The notes: generated by a model from the letters alone, not told the origin. A stretch of DNA of 14,492 nucleotides from UBA12403 sp043808565 (GCA_043808565.1 JAZDEQ010000031.1:1-14492); one strand, 5' to 3'. Shown: positions 5,261-13,201, counted from the first letter of the stretch. Numbers and translations are program-made.

Positions 5261-8197
5261 ATGACCTCCCAATATCTCCATCGCCCGTCGGCTTTAAAAC
5301 ACAAAAGATTTTCTTTTTTAAAAAAAATTGGCCAAAAAATTGGCTTTAAAAATCTTTTCTTAATCAGTTTAATCATCGGGCTTCTGGGAGCCGTTGGCAT
5401 TCTTGGGGTTTTTGCTTTTTATAGTCGCAATCTGCCTAATCCTAATTCCTTAGCCGAGCGGTCGCTTAGTCAAAGCACAAAAATTTACGACCGAACCGGC
5501 GAACACTTACTCTACGAAATTCATGGCGATGAAAATCGAACCTTGGTTAAATTGGCAGCTCATTTTTGCGGTAGCGAAGGTGAGGCCCCTGAATTGGATC
5601 CTAACGGCATTCCCTTAATCGCTATTCAGGCCAGCATTGCCGCCGAAGACCGAGGCTTTTGTTCTCATCACGGTTTTAGTCTTAAAGGAATTTTACGCGC
5701 CGCCAAAAACAATCTTTTGGGCGGCGTTGGCGGCGGGTCAACAATTACTCAACAACTAATTAAACAAGCGGTCTTAACCAACGAATACAAACTTTCTAGA
5801 AAAATTAAGGAATTAATTCTTTCTATTGAAATCGAAAGAAAATATACCAAGGACGAAATTCTCCAAATGTACTTTAATGAAAACGGTTATGGTTCAACCA
5901 ATTACGGCATTGAATCAGCTTCGGAACATTATTTTAATAAACAAGTTAATGGCGTAACGCTTTCCGAAGCCGCCATTCTCGCGGCCTTACCACAACGACC
6001 AACAACTCTTTTAAATAATCCCGACCTTTTACTCGCTCGTCGTGATTGGATTTTAGACAGCATGCAAGAACTTGGTTTTATCGATGAAGCTCAAAGAGAC
6101 GCCGCCAAAGCCGAACCAATCAATATTCAAAACACGATTGCTGAAAATACCGGCATCGAAGCGCCCCATTTTGTTTTTTACGTCAAACAACTACTTGAAG
6201 AGCAACTTAATCTTGATTCAAAACTTATTGAAGAGGGCGGCCTAAAAGTTATAACCACTTTAGATTTTGATAAACAAAAAATTGCTGAAGAAGAAGTAAA
6301 AAATGGTGTTGAGGCTCGTGGCGAAAGATATAATTTCAATAATGCCGCCTTGGTGGCCGAAGATCCAAAAAACGGACAAATTCTAGCCATGGTTGGTTCA
6401 AAAGATTATTTTGACAACGAAATCGACGGCCAGGTTAATGTAACTACCAGCCTCCGCCAACCCGGTTCAAGTTTTAAACCAATTGTTTACACGGCTGGTT
6501 TTATTAAAGGCTATACTCCCAATACTATTCTCTGGGACGTCAAAACTAATTTTCCTACTGATACCGGGGACTATTCCCCAAACGATTATGATCTTAACGA
6601 ACGGGGTCCACTAACCGTCCGCAAGGCTCTTCAGGGCTCACTAAACATTCCGGCAGTTAAAATGCTTTATTTAGTGGGCATTGAAAACGCTTTAAAATTT
6701 GCCGAAAATCTTGGCTACACTTCTTTTGCTGATCGTTCGCGTTTTGGCTTGGCGATTGTTCTTGGTGGAGCCGAGGTAAAACTAACCGAACACGTTGGCG
6801 CTTTTGCCACCTTTGCTAACGACGGTGTTCGACACGACTCGGTGGCAATTCTCAAAGTTGAAGATCCAGATAAAAATATTCTATATGAATGGCAAGAAGA
6901 GGCTGGTAAAAAAATCTTGGAGCCAAACTACGCCCGGATAATTTCTAATGTTCTTTCTGATAATGCGGCCCGAGCTTATGTTTTTGGCGAAAGTAATTAT
7001 CTGACGCTTGGAGATCGTCCGGTGGCGGCCAAAACCGGAACCACCAATGATTACAATGATGCTTGGACCATGGGCTACGCTCCATCTCTGGCGGCCGGTG
7101 TTTGGGTTGGCAATACCAATGGCTCAGACATGGCGCGTGGCGCCGACGGTTCAATTATTGCTGCGCCGATTTGGAATGCTTTTATGAAGCGTTCGCTTGA
7201 AGGCCAGCCGGTCGAACAATTTACCGCCCCAGAAATTTCCGTCACTGGCAAAGCGGTTTTGGACGGCCAAATGCCTGGTCAAACTTTGACGATCGACAAA
7301 GCCTCAGGAAAAATCGCCACTGAATATACTCCCAATTCTTACAAAGAAACCAAGACCTTTGCTGACTATCATGAAATTCTTTTTTACCTCAACAAAGACA
7401 CGCCTCTGGGCGAGGCACCAACCAACCCAGCCGATGATCCAATGTTTGCGCCCTGGGAGGCCGGGGTTCAGGACTGGATTGCTCGTCAGGTGGCAGAAAC
7501 CGGCATACCAATTGAACAAAATTCCGCCCCAACCGAATACGATGATTTACACGTTCCTAATAACTTTCCCTCGGTTACTATTGAATCACCATCAAAAAAT
7601 CAATCTTTTGATAATCGCGAGATTAATATTGCTGTTAATGCCAGCGCCCCGCGCGAGGTGCGTCGAGTAGAATTTTATCTTGACGGTTATTATCTTGACA
7701 GTGACTCACGCGCTCCTTTTGAAATTACCGTTACTATTCCCAATACAACCGAACGCGGCTATCACACAATTAAGGCTGTGGCTTACGATGACATCGATAA
7801 TACTGGTTCGGATTCAGTGGGTATAAAAATAAACACCGACGCCGCGGCAGCCGATTTTTCAATAATCGATCCGGTCAACGGGCAAACCCTTGGCCGGTCT
7901 CAGGAAATTTATTCTATAGCTTTGTCTTTACAAAACCCTGAAGATTTTGATTTTGTAAGTGTCTATACAGAAAAAGTTGGCGGACAAGGAAAATCTCTAC
8001 TACAAATTATTTCTTCGCCCAGCTCGCCGTTTATTACCCTACCTTGGACACTGCCAGAACCCGGCTCTTGGGTGCTCAGTGCCCACGCCGAAGGCTCAGG
8101 GATTGATTTGGACACACCAGGAACAACTGTCATTATTAATCCAGCCGACGGTAACGAGACAGCGGACCAGACGGGTGAAATCAAAATATTAAATTAA
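5261..8197 (+). CDS. Bifunctional class A penicillin-binding protein (PBP1A/1C-like)
   Basis: A 978-residue membrane-anchored peptidoglycan synthase. A basic cytoplasmic tail precedes one membrane helix (about 31-54). The GT51 glycosyltransferase domain follows, with catalytic Glu129 in AAEDRGF and the GGGSTITQQLIKQ motif (157-169). The transpeptidase domain has all three active-site motifs: SSFK (nucleophile Ser403, Lys406), SLN (460-462) and KTGT (591-594). After about residue 770 come two beta-rich Ig-like modules (about 770-858 and 865-965), containing VRRVEFYLDG and YHTIKAVAYD, probably wall- or protein-binding. The upstream 100 bp contain A/T-rich hexamers such as TATAAA near 5246, but no convincing promoter or Shine-Dalgarno sequence, so the exact start is less certain than the domain content. 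It is divergent from the 3D-domain gene, making a cell-wall pair. Confidence 0.93.
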   Translation: MTSQYLHRPSALKHKRFSFLKKIGQKIGFKNLFLISLIIGLLGAVGILGVFAFYSRNLPNPNSLAERSLSQSTKIYDRTGEHLLYEIHGDENRTLVKLAAHFCGSEGEAPELDPNGIPLIAIQASIAAEDRGFCSHHGFSLKGILRAAKNNLLGGVGGGSTITQQLIKQAVLTNEYKLSRKIKELILSIEIERKYTKDEILQMYFNENGYGSTNYGIESASEHYFNKQVNGVTLSEAAILAALPQRPTTLLNNPDLLLARRDWILDSMQELGFIDEAQRDAAKAEPINIQNTIAENTGIEAPHFVFYVKQLLEEQLNLDSKLIEEGGLKVITTLDFDKQKIAEEEVKNGVEARGERYNFNNAALVAEDPKNGQILAMVGSKDYFDNEIDGQVNVTTSLRQPGSSFKPIVYTAGFIKGYTPNTILWDVKTNFPTDTGDYSPNDYDLNERGPLTVRKALQGSLNIPAVKMLYLVGIENALKFAENLGYTSFADRSRFGLAIVLGGAEVKLTEHVGAFATFANDGVRHDSVAILKVEDPDKNILYEWQEEAGKKILEPNYARIISNVLSDNAARAYVFGESNYLTLGDRPVAAKTGTTNDYNDAWTMGYAPSLAAGVWVGNTNGSDMARGADGSIIAAPIWNAFMKRSLEGQPVEQFTAPEISVTGKAVLDGQMPGQTLTIDKASGKIATEYTPNSYKETKTFADYHEILFYLNKDTPLGEAPTNPADDPMFAPWEAGVQDWIARQVAETGIPIEQNSAPTEYDDLHVPNNFPSVTIESPSKNQSFDNREINIAVNASAPREVRRVEFYLDGYYLDSDSRAPFEITVTIPNTTERGYHTIKAVAYDDIDNTGSDSVGIKINTDAAAADFSIIDPVNGQTLGRSQEIYSIALSLQNPEDFDFVSVYTEKVGGQGKSLLQIISSPSSPFITLPWTLPEPGSWVLSAHAEGSGIDLDTPGTTVIINPADGNETADQTGEIKILN

Positions 8198-8203
8198 AAA
8201 AAT

Positions 8204-8242
8204 AAAACGCCGGTAGAATAATTCTGTCGGCGTTTTATTTTT
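8204..8242. terminator. Bidirectional intrinsic terminator
   Basis: The stem AAAACGCCG (8204-8212) and CGGCGTTTT (8228-8236) is extended inward by AGAAT/ATTCT, and is followed by ATTTTT on the plus strand and by TTATTTTTTTAATTT on the minus strand. It lies between the convergent PBP and UPF0462-like genes and would serve both. Confidence 0.85.
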
Positions 8243-8250
8243 GTATAAAT

Positions 8251-8796
8251 TTAGGCCTCTAATTTAGCTAACGGAAAAACCGCTGGTTGGTGTAGATCTG
8301 GTTCGTTCCCCGGTAGAGGATAATAAGCCAGCGTCTGATTTCCGGCCACTAAAAAAGCATTTAAGGCCACCAAATTGGCCGGAAAAAAATCCTGAGGAAT
8401 TAAAATTTTGTTTTTTATTTTTCCCCGATTATTAACCTCGTGTTCAACTGTAAATTTTACTTCCGCAAAATCAGCCACTTTTTGGTGCGGCGCGTCAAAA
8501 CCCAAAACTAAATATTGTCCACCCGCCCCAAGTTCAACTTCTAAATATTGCCCGCCGTCTTCGACAAAAAACAAACAAAGTCTTTCTAAAGAATCTATAT
8601 TTTCTAAACGTGCGCCAGCCGCCGCCTCGGCCAAAAGATGAGTTGGTAAAACTACTGTGGTTATAATTTCTACTCCGGTTTCAATTTTTTGTAACTCAAC
8701 CAAGGCCGATAAACGCGAGTCCGGACACCGTCCGCCATTCCAAAGCCGACCGATTGATAACCGAAGAAAATTTGGAGATTTAGGAATAATCAACAT
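8251..8796 (-). CDS. UPF0462/C4orf33-like, carbohydrate-binding-fold protein
   Basis: A 181-residue soluble protein without signal peptide or membrane segment. The central and C-terminal part contains YLEVELGAGGQYLVL (about 84-98), IPQDFFPANLVALNAFLV (about 133-150) and YYPLPGNEPDLHQPAVF (about 158-174). From memory this order matches the UPF0462 (C4orf33) and related DOMON/CBM9-like proteins, where a beta-sandwich ends in a Pro-Asp-x-His-(x)-Pro signature. The biochemical role of that family is not known to me. It starts 8 nt after the dnaN stop on the same strand, so it is probably cotranscribed with the replication genes, although a functional link is not implied. No Shine-Dalgarno sequence is visible. 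Confidence 0.55.
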   Translation of the reverse strand: MLIIPKSPNFLRLSIGRLWNGGRCPDSRLSALVELQKIETGVEIITTVVLPTHLLAEAAAGARLENIDSLERLCLFFVEDGGQYLEVELGAGGQYLVLGFDAPHQKVADFAEVKFTVEHEVNNRGKIKNKILIPQDFFPANLVALNAFLVAGNQTLAYYPLPGNEPDLHQPAVFPLAKLEA

Positions 8797-8804
8797 AAAG
8801 TCGC

Positions 8805-9926
8805 TTACTGTCTAATTGGCATGACAATATAAAAATGATCTTGGTTTGAAGTCACCGGACGAACCAAACAAGGGTTGGCTCCATCAACCATTTGAAAAAC
8901 CACCTTGTCGGAATTCATGGAATTTAAACCATCTAATAAATAGCGATAATTAATGGTTACTGAATTTTCTTCGCCAGAAACCGCGGCTTTGATGGCCACG
9001 TCGTTTTCTCCACGATTAGTATCGGCCGCCAAAGCATTTACCGCACCAGCTGGATCAAATTTAAGGGTCACATCAAATAATCCGGACCGAGAAAAAAGAC
9101 TGGCCGCCTTAATACCACTAATAAAATCATCACGATTAAGCTCGGTTTCGGTTTTAAATGTCTTGGGTACTATTTGGTGATAATCTGGAAAATTACCCTC
9201 AATAACTCGAGAAATAAGTTCCACCGGGCCAAACGAAAAAACAATTTGGTTTTCTGATAAACCTATTTGAACCCCAGCCGTAATTTCATTAACGTCTTTA
9301 AAAAGACTAATAATTCTATTTATTTCAACAATTGTTCTGGCTGGGACAATTACCGTGGTTTCGGTTTCTGGTCCTGAGGTTATTTTTATTTTCCTTTCAG
9401 CTAAACGATATGAATCTGTGGCCGCCAAAGTTAATTCATTATTAAAAAAATGAAAATAAACCCCAGAAAGCTCTGGCCGGGCTTCATTACTAGCGGCCGC
9501 AAATACTGTTTGAGAAAGTGCGGAAAACAATAAGTTGGCTGGCAGTAAAAAATTCTTTTCGGTTTTAACCGCCGGAACCAAAGGAAAATCAGAGGCCGGC
9601 AAACCATTAATTTTTGTTTTATGGTCACTGGTTTCAATGACTAAAAGCTGATCCTTACAAATTAATTCAATTTTTTCTTCGGACAAAAGAGAAATAAAAT
9701 CAAAAAATAACTTAGCTGGAATAGTTATTTCGCCTTCTTCTTCAACCTTGCCTCTAACCAAACAACTAACCGCAGTTTCCAGATTAGTTGAAGTTAAACG
9801 AATATTACCGTTTTTAGCAACCACTAAAACGTTGTTTAGAATTGGGAGTTGAAGATTTTTTGTTGATAAATGGCAGGTAGCGGCTAAACCGGCTTGAAGA
9901 TTATTTTTAGTACAGGAAATTTTCAT
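8805..9926 (-). CDS. dnaN: DNA polymerase III beta subunit (sliding clamp)
   Basis: A 373-residue protein with the three-fold repeated clamp architecture. It starts MKISCTKNNLQAGL, contains the LPILNNVLV stretch (27-35) and ends in the conserved YIVMPIRQ, part of the hydrophobic pocket that binds polymerase and other clamp clients. As a head-to-tail dimer around DNA it gives processivity to the replicase. The length is normal. It follows dnaA on the same strand after a 252-bp spacer holding DnaA-box-like sites. AGGTG a few bases before the ATG at 9926 supports the start. Confidence 0.96.
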   Translation of the reverse strand: MKISCTKNNLQAGLAATCHLSTKNLQLPILNNVLVVAKNGNIRLTSTNLETAVSCLVRGKVEEEGEITIPAKLFFDFISLLSEEKIELICKDQLLVIETSDHKTKINGLPASDFPLVPAVKTEKNFLLPANLLFSALSQTVFAAASNEARPELSGVYFHFFNNELTLAATDSYRLAERKIKITSGPETETTVIVPARTIVEINRIISLFKDVNEITAGVQIGLSENQIVFSFGPVELISRVIEGNFPDYHQIVPKTFKTETELNRDDFISGIKAASLFSRSGLFDVTLKFDPAGAVNALAADTNRGENDVAIKAAVSGEENSVTINYRYLLDGLNSMNSDKVVFQMVDGANPCLVRPVTSNQDHFYIVMPIRQ

Positions 9927-10178
9927 AACACCTATTATTTATTTTTTTTTATATATATTTAATAGTGGTAGTAGTGGTTGTGGACAGAGTGGAAAAATCA
10001 AATTTGTTTGTAAAGAAAGCAGTTTTTTAAACAACCAGAAAGTGAATAAAGGGTTTTTAAGGGGCTGGTTAAAAGTTAGTTCTTTTTGAATAATTTTAAG
10101 TTGGATTTTTTTAATTTTTTTTTCCCCGTTTTGTAAACAATTATTCACCGGGCTTCTCCACAGCCTTATTAACAGTTT
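9927..10178. promoter_or_regulatory. dnaA-dnaN spacer with three spaced DnaA-box-like sites
   Basis: No gene lies here. At the dnaA end, three plus-strand 9-mers resemble the DnaA box TTATCCACA: TTATTCACC (10141-10149), TTCTCCACA (10154-10162) and TTATTAACA (10166-10174). They share orientation, with starts 13 and 12 bp apart. A weaker site, CTGTCCACA, is on the minus strand at 9979-9987. The middle (10085-10140) is rich in A/T runs, as expected for an unwinding region. It may be part of the origin or a site for DnaA control of dnaN. Confidence 0.5.
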
Positions 10179-11570
10179 TTAGGTATATAACCGACGCTTA
10201 ATTATTTCTAAATCTTGCTGGAGTTTTTCGTCGGTAGCTAAAAGATTAGATATTTTATCGTGGGCGTGCATGGCAGTGGTGTGGTCACGACCACCAAGCT
10301 CAGTACCAATTGAAGGAAAACTAGACTTCATTTCTTCGCGCATAATATACATAATGATTTGCCTTGGAAAAGCCAGCCTTTTTTCACGGCTTTTACCAAG
10401 TAAGTCCTCGATCTGAAGATCAAAATATAAAGCCACCGATTGAATAAGTTGGCGCGGCGAAACATTTTTTTTGTTTTTGTTAGGTTGAAAACTAACCAAG
10501 ATTGGTTTAACGGTTTCAAGGGTTGGAACAATGTTTTTAAATTGATGGAGAGCAATAATTTTGTTCAAGGCGCCTTCAAGTTCACGAACATTGCTTTGAA
10601 CAACCGTGCTGATGTGATGAAGAATGCTTTGGTCTAAAAGATAGTTTTTTTCGCGACATTTGGACTGTAAAATAGCGATTCTGGTTTCAAAATCAGGATT
10701 ACCAATATCGGCCATCATGCCCCATTCAAAACGTGACGAAAGGCGTTGTTCAAGATCGGGAATGGCTTTGGGCGGACGATCAGAAGTTAAAATGATCTGC
10801 TTGTTGTTTTGGTGAAGAGCATTAAAAGTATGAAAAAATTCTTCCTGGGTACCTTCTTTGCCAGTAATAAATTGAATATCATCAATTAATAGAACATCAA
10901 CTGTGCGGTAAAGATCTTTAAATTCTTTAGTTTTGTTGGTGCGAATGGCGTAGATAAAATCATTGGTAAATTTTTCGCTGGTTACGTAAAGAATTTTAGC
11001 TTTGGAATTTTGTTTGGCAATTTCATTACCAACCGCTTGAAGTAGATGGGTTTTGCCAAGCCCTACCCCACCATATAAAAAGAGCGGATTATAAACATCG
11101 CCTGGCTGGCTGGCCACAGCTTGGGCGGCGGCATGAGCCAGCTCGTTTTGTTTGCCAACAATGAAATTAGCAAAAGAGTATTTTGAATTAAGGGAGACTT
11201 CAATGGTTTCTGGTTTATTTATAGTTTGGAGAACCGACGGTGGAAAGTAGGCTTCTTGATAAGTTGGAGTTTCGTTAGAGATGGCCTCTGGCTCAAGATC
11301 AATAGAAACCGGCAGACCTGGTTTAACCTCAACTCGGTAAACAATATTACGAATTCGGCAGCTGGCGAAGTTTTGGATGAGATTCATGATGTCTTTATGA
11401 TATTTTTTTTCTAACCAAGCCTTAGTGAAAGTGTTTGGTACTCCGACCATGATTTCGTTTTCATTAAATTTAACAATAAAAGTGTTTTTAAACCAAGTAG
11501 TAAAATTAGCTTTACTTAGCTTTAATTCAAGCTCGCCTAAAACCGCTTGCCAAAGTTCGTTGGTGTTCAT
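10179..11570 (-). CDS. dnaA: Chromosomal replication initiator protein DnaA
   Basis: Starting at the ATG at 11570 the protein has 463 residues. An upstream in-frame TTG at 11585 would add five residues, but MNTNELWQAVLGEL is the normal family start. Domain I (about 1-80) contains the FTTWFKNT interaction region, and a short linker follows. The AAA+ domain has Walker A GGVGLGKT (167-174), Walker B VLLIDDIQF (226-234) and a sensor-like TSDRPP. Domain IV carries the DNA-binding signature GRDHTTAMHA (427-436), which reads DnaA boxes. DnaA-ATP opens the origin. The gene is divergent from rpmH with a DnaA-box spacer between them and leads into dnaN. Confidence 0.97.
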   Translation of the reverse strand: MNTNELWQAVLGELELKLSKANFTTWFKNTFIVKFNENEIMVGVPNTFTKAWLEKKYHKDIMNLIQNFASCRIRNIVYRVEVKPGLPVSIDLEPEAISNETPTYQEAYFPPSVLQTINKPETIEVSLNSKYSFANFIVGKQNELAHAAAQAVASQPGDVYNPLFLYGGVGLGKTHLLQAVGNEIAKQNSKAKILYVTSEKFTNDFIYAIRTNKTKEFKDLYRTVDVLLIDDIQFITGKEGTQEEFFHTFNALHQNNKQIILTSDRPPKAIPDLEQRLSSRFEWGMMADIGNPDFETRIAILQSKCREKNYLLDQSILHHISTVVQSNVRELEGALNKIIALHQFKNIVPTLETVKPILVSFQPNKNKKNVSPRQLIQSVALYFDLQIEDLLGKSREKRLAFPRQIIMYIMREEMKSSFPSIGTELGGRDHTTAMHAHDKISNLLATDEKLQQDLEIIKRRLYT

Positions 11571-11821
11571 AAAATAAGGTTGCAATTAAGGCAAAAGACC
11601 GATAATTTCTTTAAGATGACAGTAGTTTATCACTTATCCACAAGTGGGCAAGTGGATCAAGGGTGGGTAAGAAAGTTGATAAGTTGTGGAAAGTATGATA
11701 ATAATTAATGGCTTAATTTTGCTTGTAAAAATCTGAAGGTGTACATTGGTAAAATCAGGATAAATAAAGGAGTTTTAACCAGTTTACATTTTTACACTTT
11801 TACCTTAAATTTTTACATATT
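11571..11821. other. Probable oriC: dnaA-rpmH spacer
   Basis: No gene lies here. A perfect DnaA box TTATCCACA is at 11634-11642 (plus), and a looser box, CTTTCCACA, is on the minus strand at 11685-11693. GATAATAAT (11697-11705) next to it resembles the repeated trinucleotides called DnaA-trios. The stretch 11760-11821 is A/T-rich with TTTACA/TTACA repeats, suitable for unwinding. A possible rpmH promoter is TTGCTT (11719-11724), 17 bp, TACATT (11742-11747), or the extended -10 TGGTAAAAT (11747-11755). Origin identity is inferred from gene order and boxes. Confidence 0.6.
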
Positions 11822-11974
11822 ATGCCTAAACGAACATATCAACCAAAAAAAGCCACCAGAGCCAAAGTTCACGGTTTTATGGCTAGAATGGCTACTTCGG
11901 CCGGTCGTAAAACTTTAAAACGCCGTCGTGATCGTGGTCGTAAACAGGTTTCTGTTCAAGCTAAGAAGAAATAA
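11822..11974 (+). CDS. rpmH: Ribosomal protein bL34
   Basis: A 50-residue very basic protein, MPKRTYQPKKATRAKVHGF followed by MARMATSAGRKTLKRRR. This is the standard bL34 pattern with a few extra C-terminal residues. It is a structural protein of the 50S subunit that contacts 23S rRNA. It opens the rpmH-rnpA-yidD run next to the origin. No Shine-Dalgarno sequence precedes the ATG; the nearest AAAGGAG is about 50 nt upstream at 11766-11772. Confidence 0.96.
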   Translation: MPKRTYQPKKATRAKVHGFMARMATSAGRKTLKRRRDRGRKQVSVQAKKK

Positions 11975-12019
11975 TACTATTTAAAGCGCTTTTGGGGCTC
12001 TAATTTAGTAAAAATATTG

Positions 12020-12049
12020 TATAATGAATAGCGGGGTTAATGCCCCGCT
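12020..12049 (+). promoter_or_regulatory. -10 box and leader hairpin before rnpA
   Basis: A consensus TATAAT at 12020-12025 has no good -35. It is followed by a perfect hairpin AGCGGGG-TTAATG-CCCCGCT (12030-12049), seven bases before the chosen rnpA ATG. The hairpin could act as an rpmH terminator, although it lacks a strong T-run, or as a structure controlling rnpA translation. Confidence 0.4.
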
Positions 12050-12056
12050 TATTTAT

Positions 12057-12395
12057 ATGCTTTCACAAGAACACCGTTTAAGAAAAGCTAAAGAAGTAGA
12101 AGTGGTTTTTACCACCGGCCGGAGTGTTTTTGATCCGGTGTGTGGTTTTAAGTTTTTAAAAAATAACTTATCAGACTCACGGTTTGCTGTTTTGGTTGGT
12201 AATAAGATTTCTAAATCGGCCGTGGTGCGCAATCGTTTGCGACGGCAAATTAGGGAAATTATTCGTTTGCATCTTGAAAAAATAAGGCCGGGTTTGGATG
12301 TGATTTTTATTGTTCGAGCCGAAGCTAAGGGGAAAAAGTATCAGGATTTGGAAAGAGTGATAATTGGTGGGTTAAAGAGGGCGAGATTAATGTGA
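12057..12395 (+). CDS. rnpA: Ribonuclease P protein component
   Basis: A 112-residue basic protein that binds the catalytic RNase P RNA and helps process tRNA 5' ends. The start of the domain is LSQEHRLRKAKEVEVVF, and the RNR-type helix is KISKSAVVRNRLRRQIRE (about 50-67). I chose ATG 12057. The in-frame ATG at 12024 lies inside the TATAAT box and the following hairpin, and would add 11 residues not seen in the family. Gene order after rpmH is canonical. The stop is TGA, which argues against TGA recoding in this organism. Confidence 0.93.
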   Translation: MLSQEHRLRKAKEVEVVFTTGRSVFDPVCGFKFLKNNLSDSRFAVLVGNKISKSAVVRNRLRRQIREIIRLHLEKIRPGLDVIFIVRAEAKGKKYQDLERVIIGGLKRARLM

Positions 12396-12399
12396 ATTC

Positions 12400-12431
12400 C
12401 TCACAATAACGTCGTTCGACGTTATTGTGAG
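12400..12431 (+). repeat. Perfect 15-bp-stem hairpin between rnpA and yidD
   Basis: CTCACAATAACGTCG, TT, then its exact complement, giving a 32-nt near-perfect palindrome in a 44-bp gap. It begins 5 nt after the rnpA stop and ends 8 nt before the yidD ATG. No T-run follows, so an RNA-processing, mRNA-stability or translation-coupling element is more likely than a terminator. The yidD ribosome-binding region would be partly within or next to it. Confidence 0.6.
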
Positions 12432-12439
12432 TCCTGTTT

Positions 12440-12697
12440 ATGAAATTACTCGATTTTCCTAAGTTTTTTATAGGTTTTTTGATTAAAATTTATCAAAAAA
12501 CCTTATCTTTTGACCACGGACCATTAAAATTTCTCCATCCGTACGGTTTTTGTCGTTTTTGTCCGACCTGCTCAGAGTATGGTTTACAAGCAATTGAAAG
12601 ATATGGTGTGGTAAGGGGCGGTTTATTGGCTCTTTGGCGGGTTTTTCGCTGTCACCCATGGTCAAAAGGCGGAATTGATGAGATACCAAAAATATAA
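12440..12697 (+). CDS. yidD: Membrane protein insertion efficiency factor YidD
   Basis: An 85-residue protein with the family signature CRFCPTCSEYGLQAIERYG (residues 38-56) and the closing RCHPWSKGGIDEIP (about 70-83). The N-terminal part (about 8-25) is an amphipathic or hydrophobic helix that associates with the inner face of the membrane. YidD assists insertion of membrane proteins by YidC. The usual next gene, yidC, is not here; a terminator follows. The extra Cys within CRFCPTC is slightly unusual, since most members have a non-cysteine there. Confidence 0.95.
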   Translation: MKLLDFPKFFIGFLIKIYQKTLSFDHGPLKFLHPYGFCRFCPTCSEYGLQAIERYGVVRGGLLALWRVFRCHPWSKGGIDEIPKI

Positions 12698-12781
12698 CCA
12701 ACATTTTTTGCTAAAATTTAATAAAAAACAGCATTTTTAAACGATCGTGCAAAAATCAAATATTTTGTGTCTATTAATTGA

Positions 12782-12806
12782 AAAATAGCCGACCAGCGGC
12801 TATTTT
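12782..12806. terminator. Bidirectional terminator between yidD and the Nudix gene
   Basis: AAAATAGCCG (12782-12791) and CGGCTATTTT (12797-12806) form a perfect 10-bp stem with loop ACCAG. T-runs are present on both strands, stronger on the minus strand. It lies between convergent yidD and the 3' half of the Nudix gene. Confidence 0.75.
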
Positions 12807-12812
12807 AAAAAT

Positions 12813-13067
12813 TTAAAATTTTTTTTGTTTAATTAAGTCCGGAATGATCTCGTTTTCAGTAATTGGAACCATTTTATACTTTCTTTTTTTAAAATCTTTT
12901 TTAGTTAACCAAACAAAATCTTCAATTTCAGCCGCTGGTTTTGGTTTTCCATTTATTTTTACAACGTAAACCCGCTGTTTGGTAATTTGATCGGGGTGAT
13001 AAAAAGACACGCCTGAATATTCTTTAAAAAAGACCATTTCTTGTAAACCGACGTTTGTTTCTTCGAA
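12813..13067 (-). pseudogene. Nudix hydrolase, C-terminal half (split by IS200 element)
   Basis: 84 codons plus stop, beginning FEETNVGLQEM, which is the second half of a Nudix box. It continues with a beta-rich region (SFYHPDQITKQRVYVVKI) and ends KQKKF. The open frame extends right to an artificial TTG start at 13115, but residues before the Phe come from the IS left end. Joined to 13715-13870 it restores a 136-residue Nudix hydrolase with the box G-x5-E-x7-R-E-L-x-E-E, with Thr-Asn at the usual x-Gly. Such enzymes cleave nucleoside diphosphates linked to another group. It is probably inactive as it stands. Confidence 0.85.
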
Positions 13068-13154
13068 TAATTTCCAATCCACCCGGTAAACCACTGGTTC
13101 GACCAGTGGACTCAAAAGGTTTGACCTTAACGCAGAAAAATAAAAAACATAGTA

Positions 13155-13197
13155 AAATTTTGGCTGGTGGCTTATGAGATACGCTCTGGCAAAATTT
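13155..13197 (+). promoter_or_regulatory. Leader hairpin before tnpA
   Basis: AAATTTTG (13155-13162) and CAAAATTT (13190-13197) are perfect complements ending 4 nt before the tnpA ATG. IS200 elements are known to carry a 5' stem-loop that hides the ribosome-binding site and keeps transposase levels low; this hairpin is in the right place. No Shine-Dalgarno sequence is visible. Confidence 0.4.
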
Positions 13198-13201
13198 CGC
13201 T

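Noticed and set aside
5158..5349. 63-codon plus-strand open frame before the PBP
   Set aside because: It overlaps the PBP start in another frame and covers the 3D-gene promoter; no protein features.
12024..12056. Upstream ATG for rnpA at 12024
   Set aside because: It overlaps a TATAAT box and a GC-rich hairpin, and adds residues that the family lacks.
13068..13115. TTG start at 13115 for the Nudix C-terminal half
   Set aside because: The residues before Phe-Glu-Glu are encoded by the IS200 left end, including its hairpin; the native frame continues from the N-terminal half at 13715-13870.
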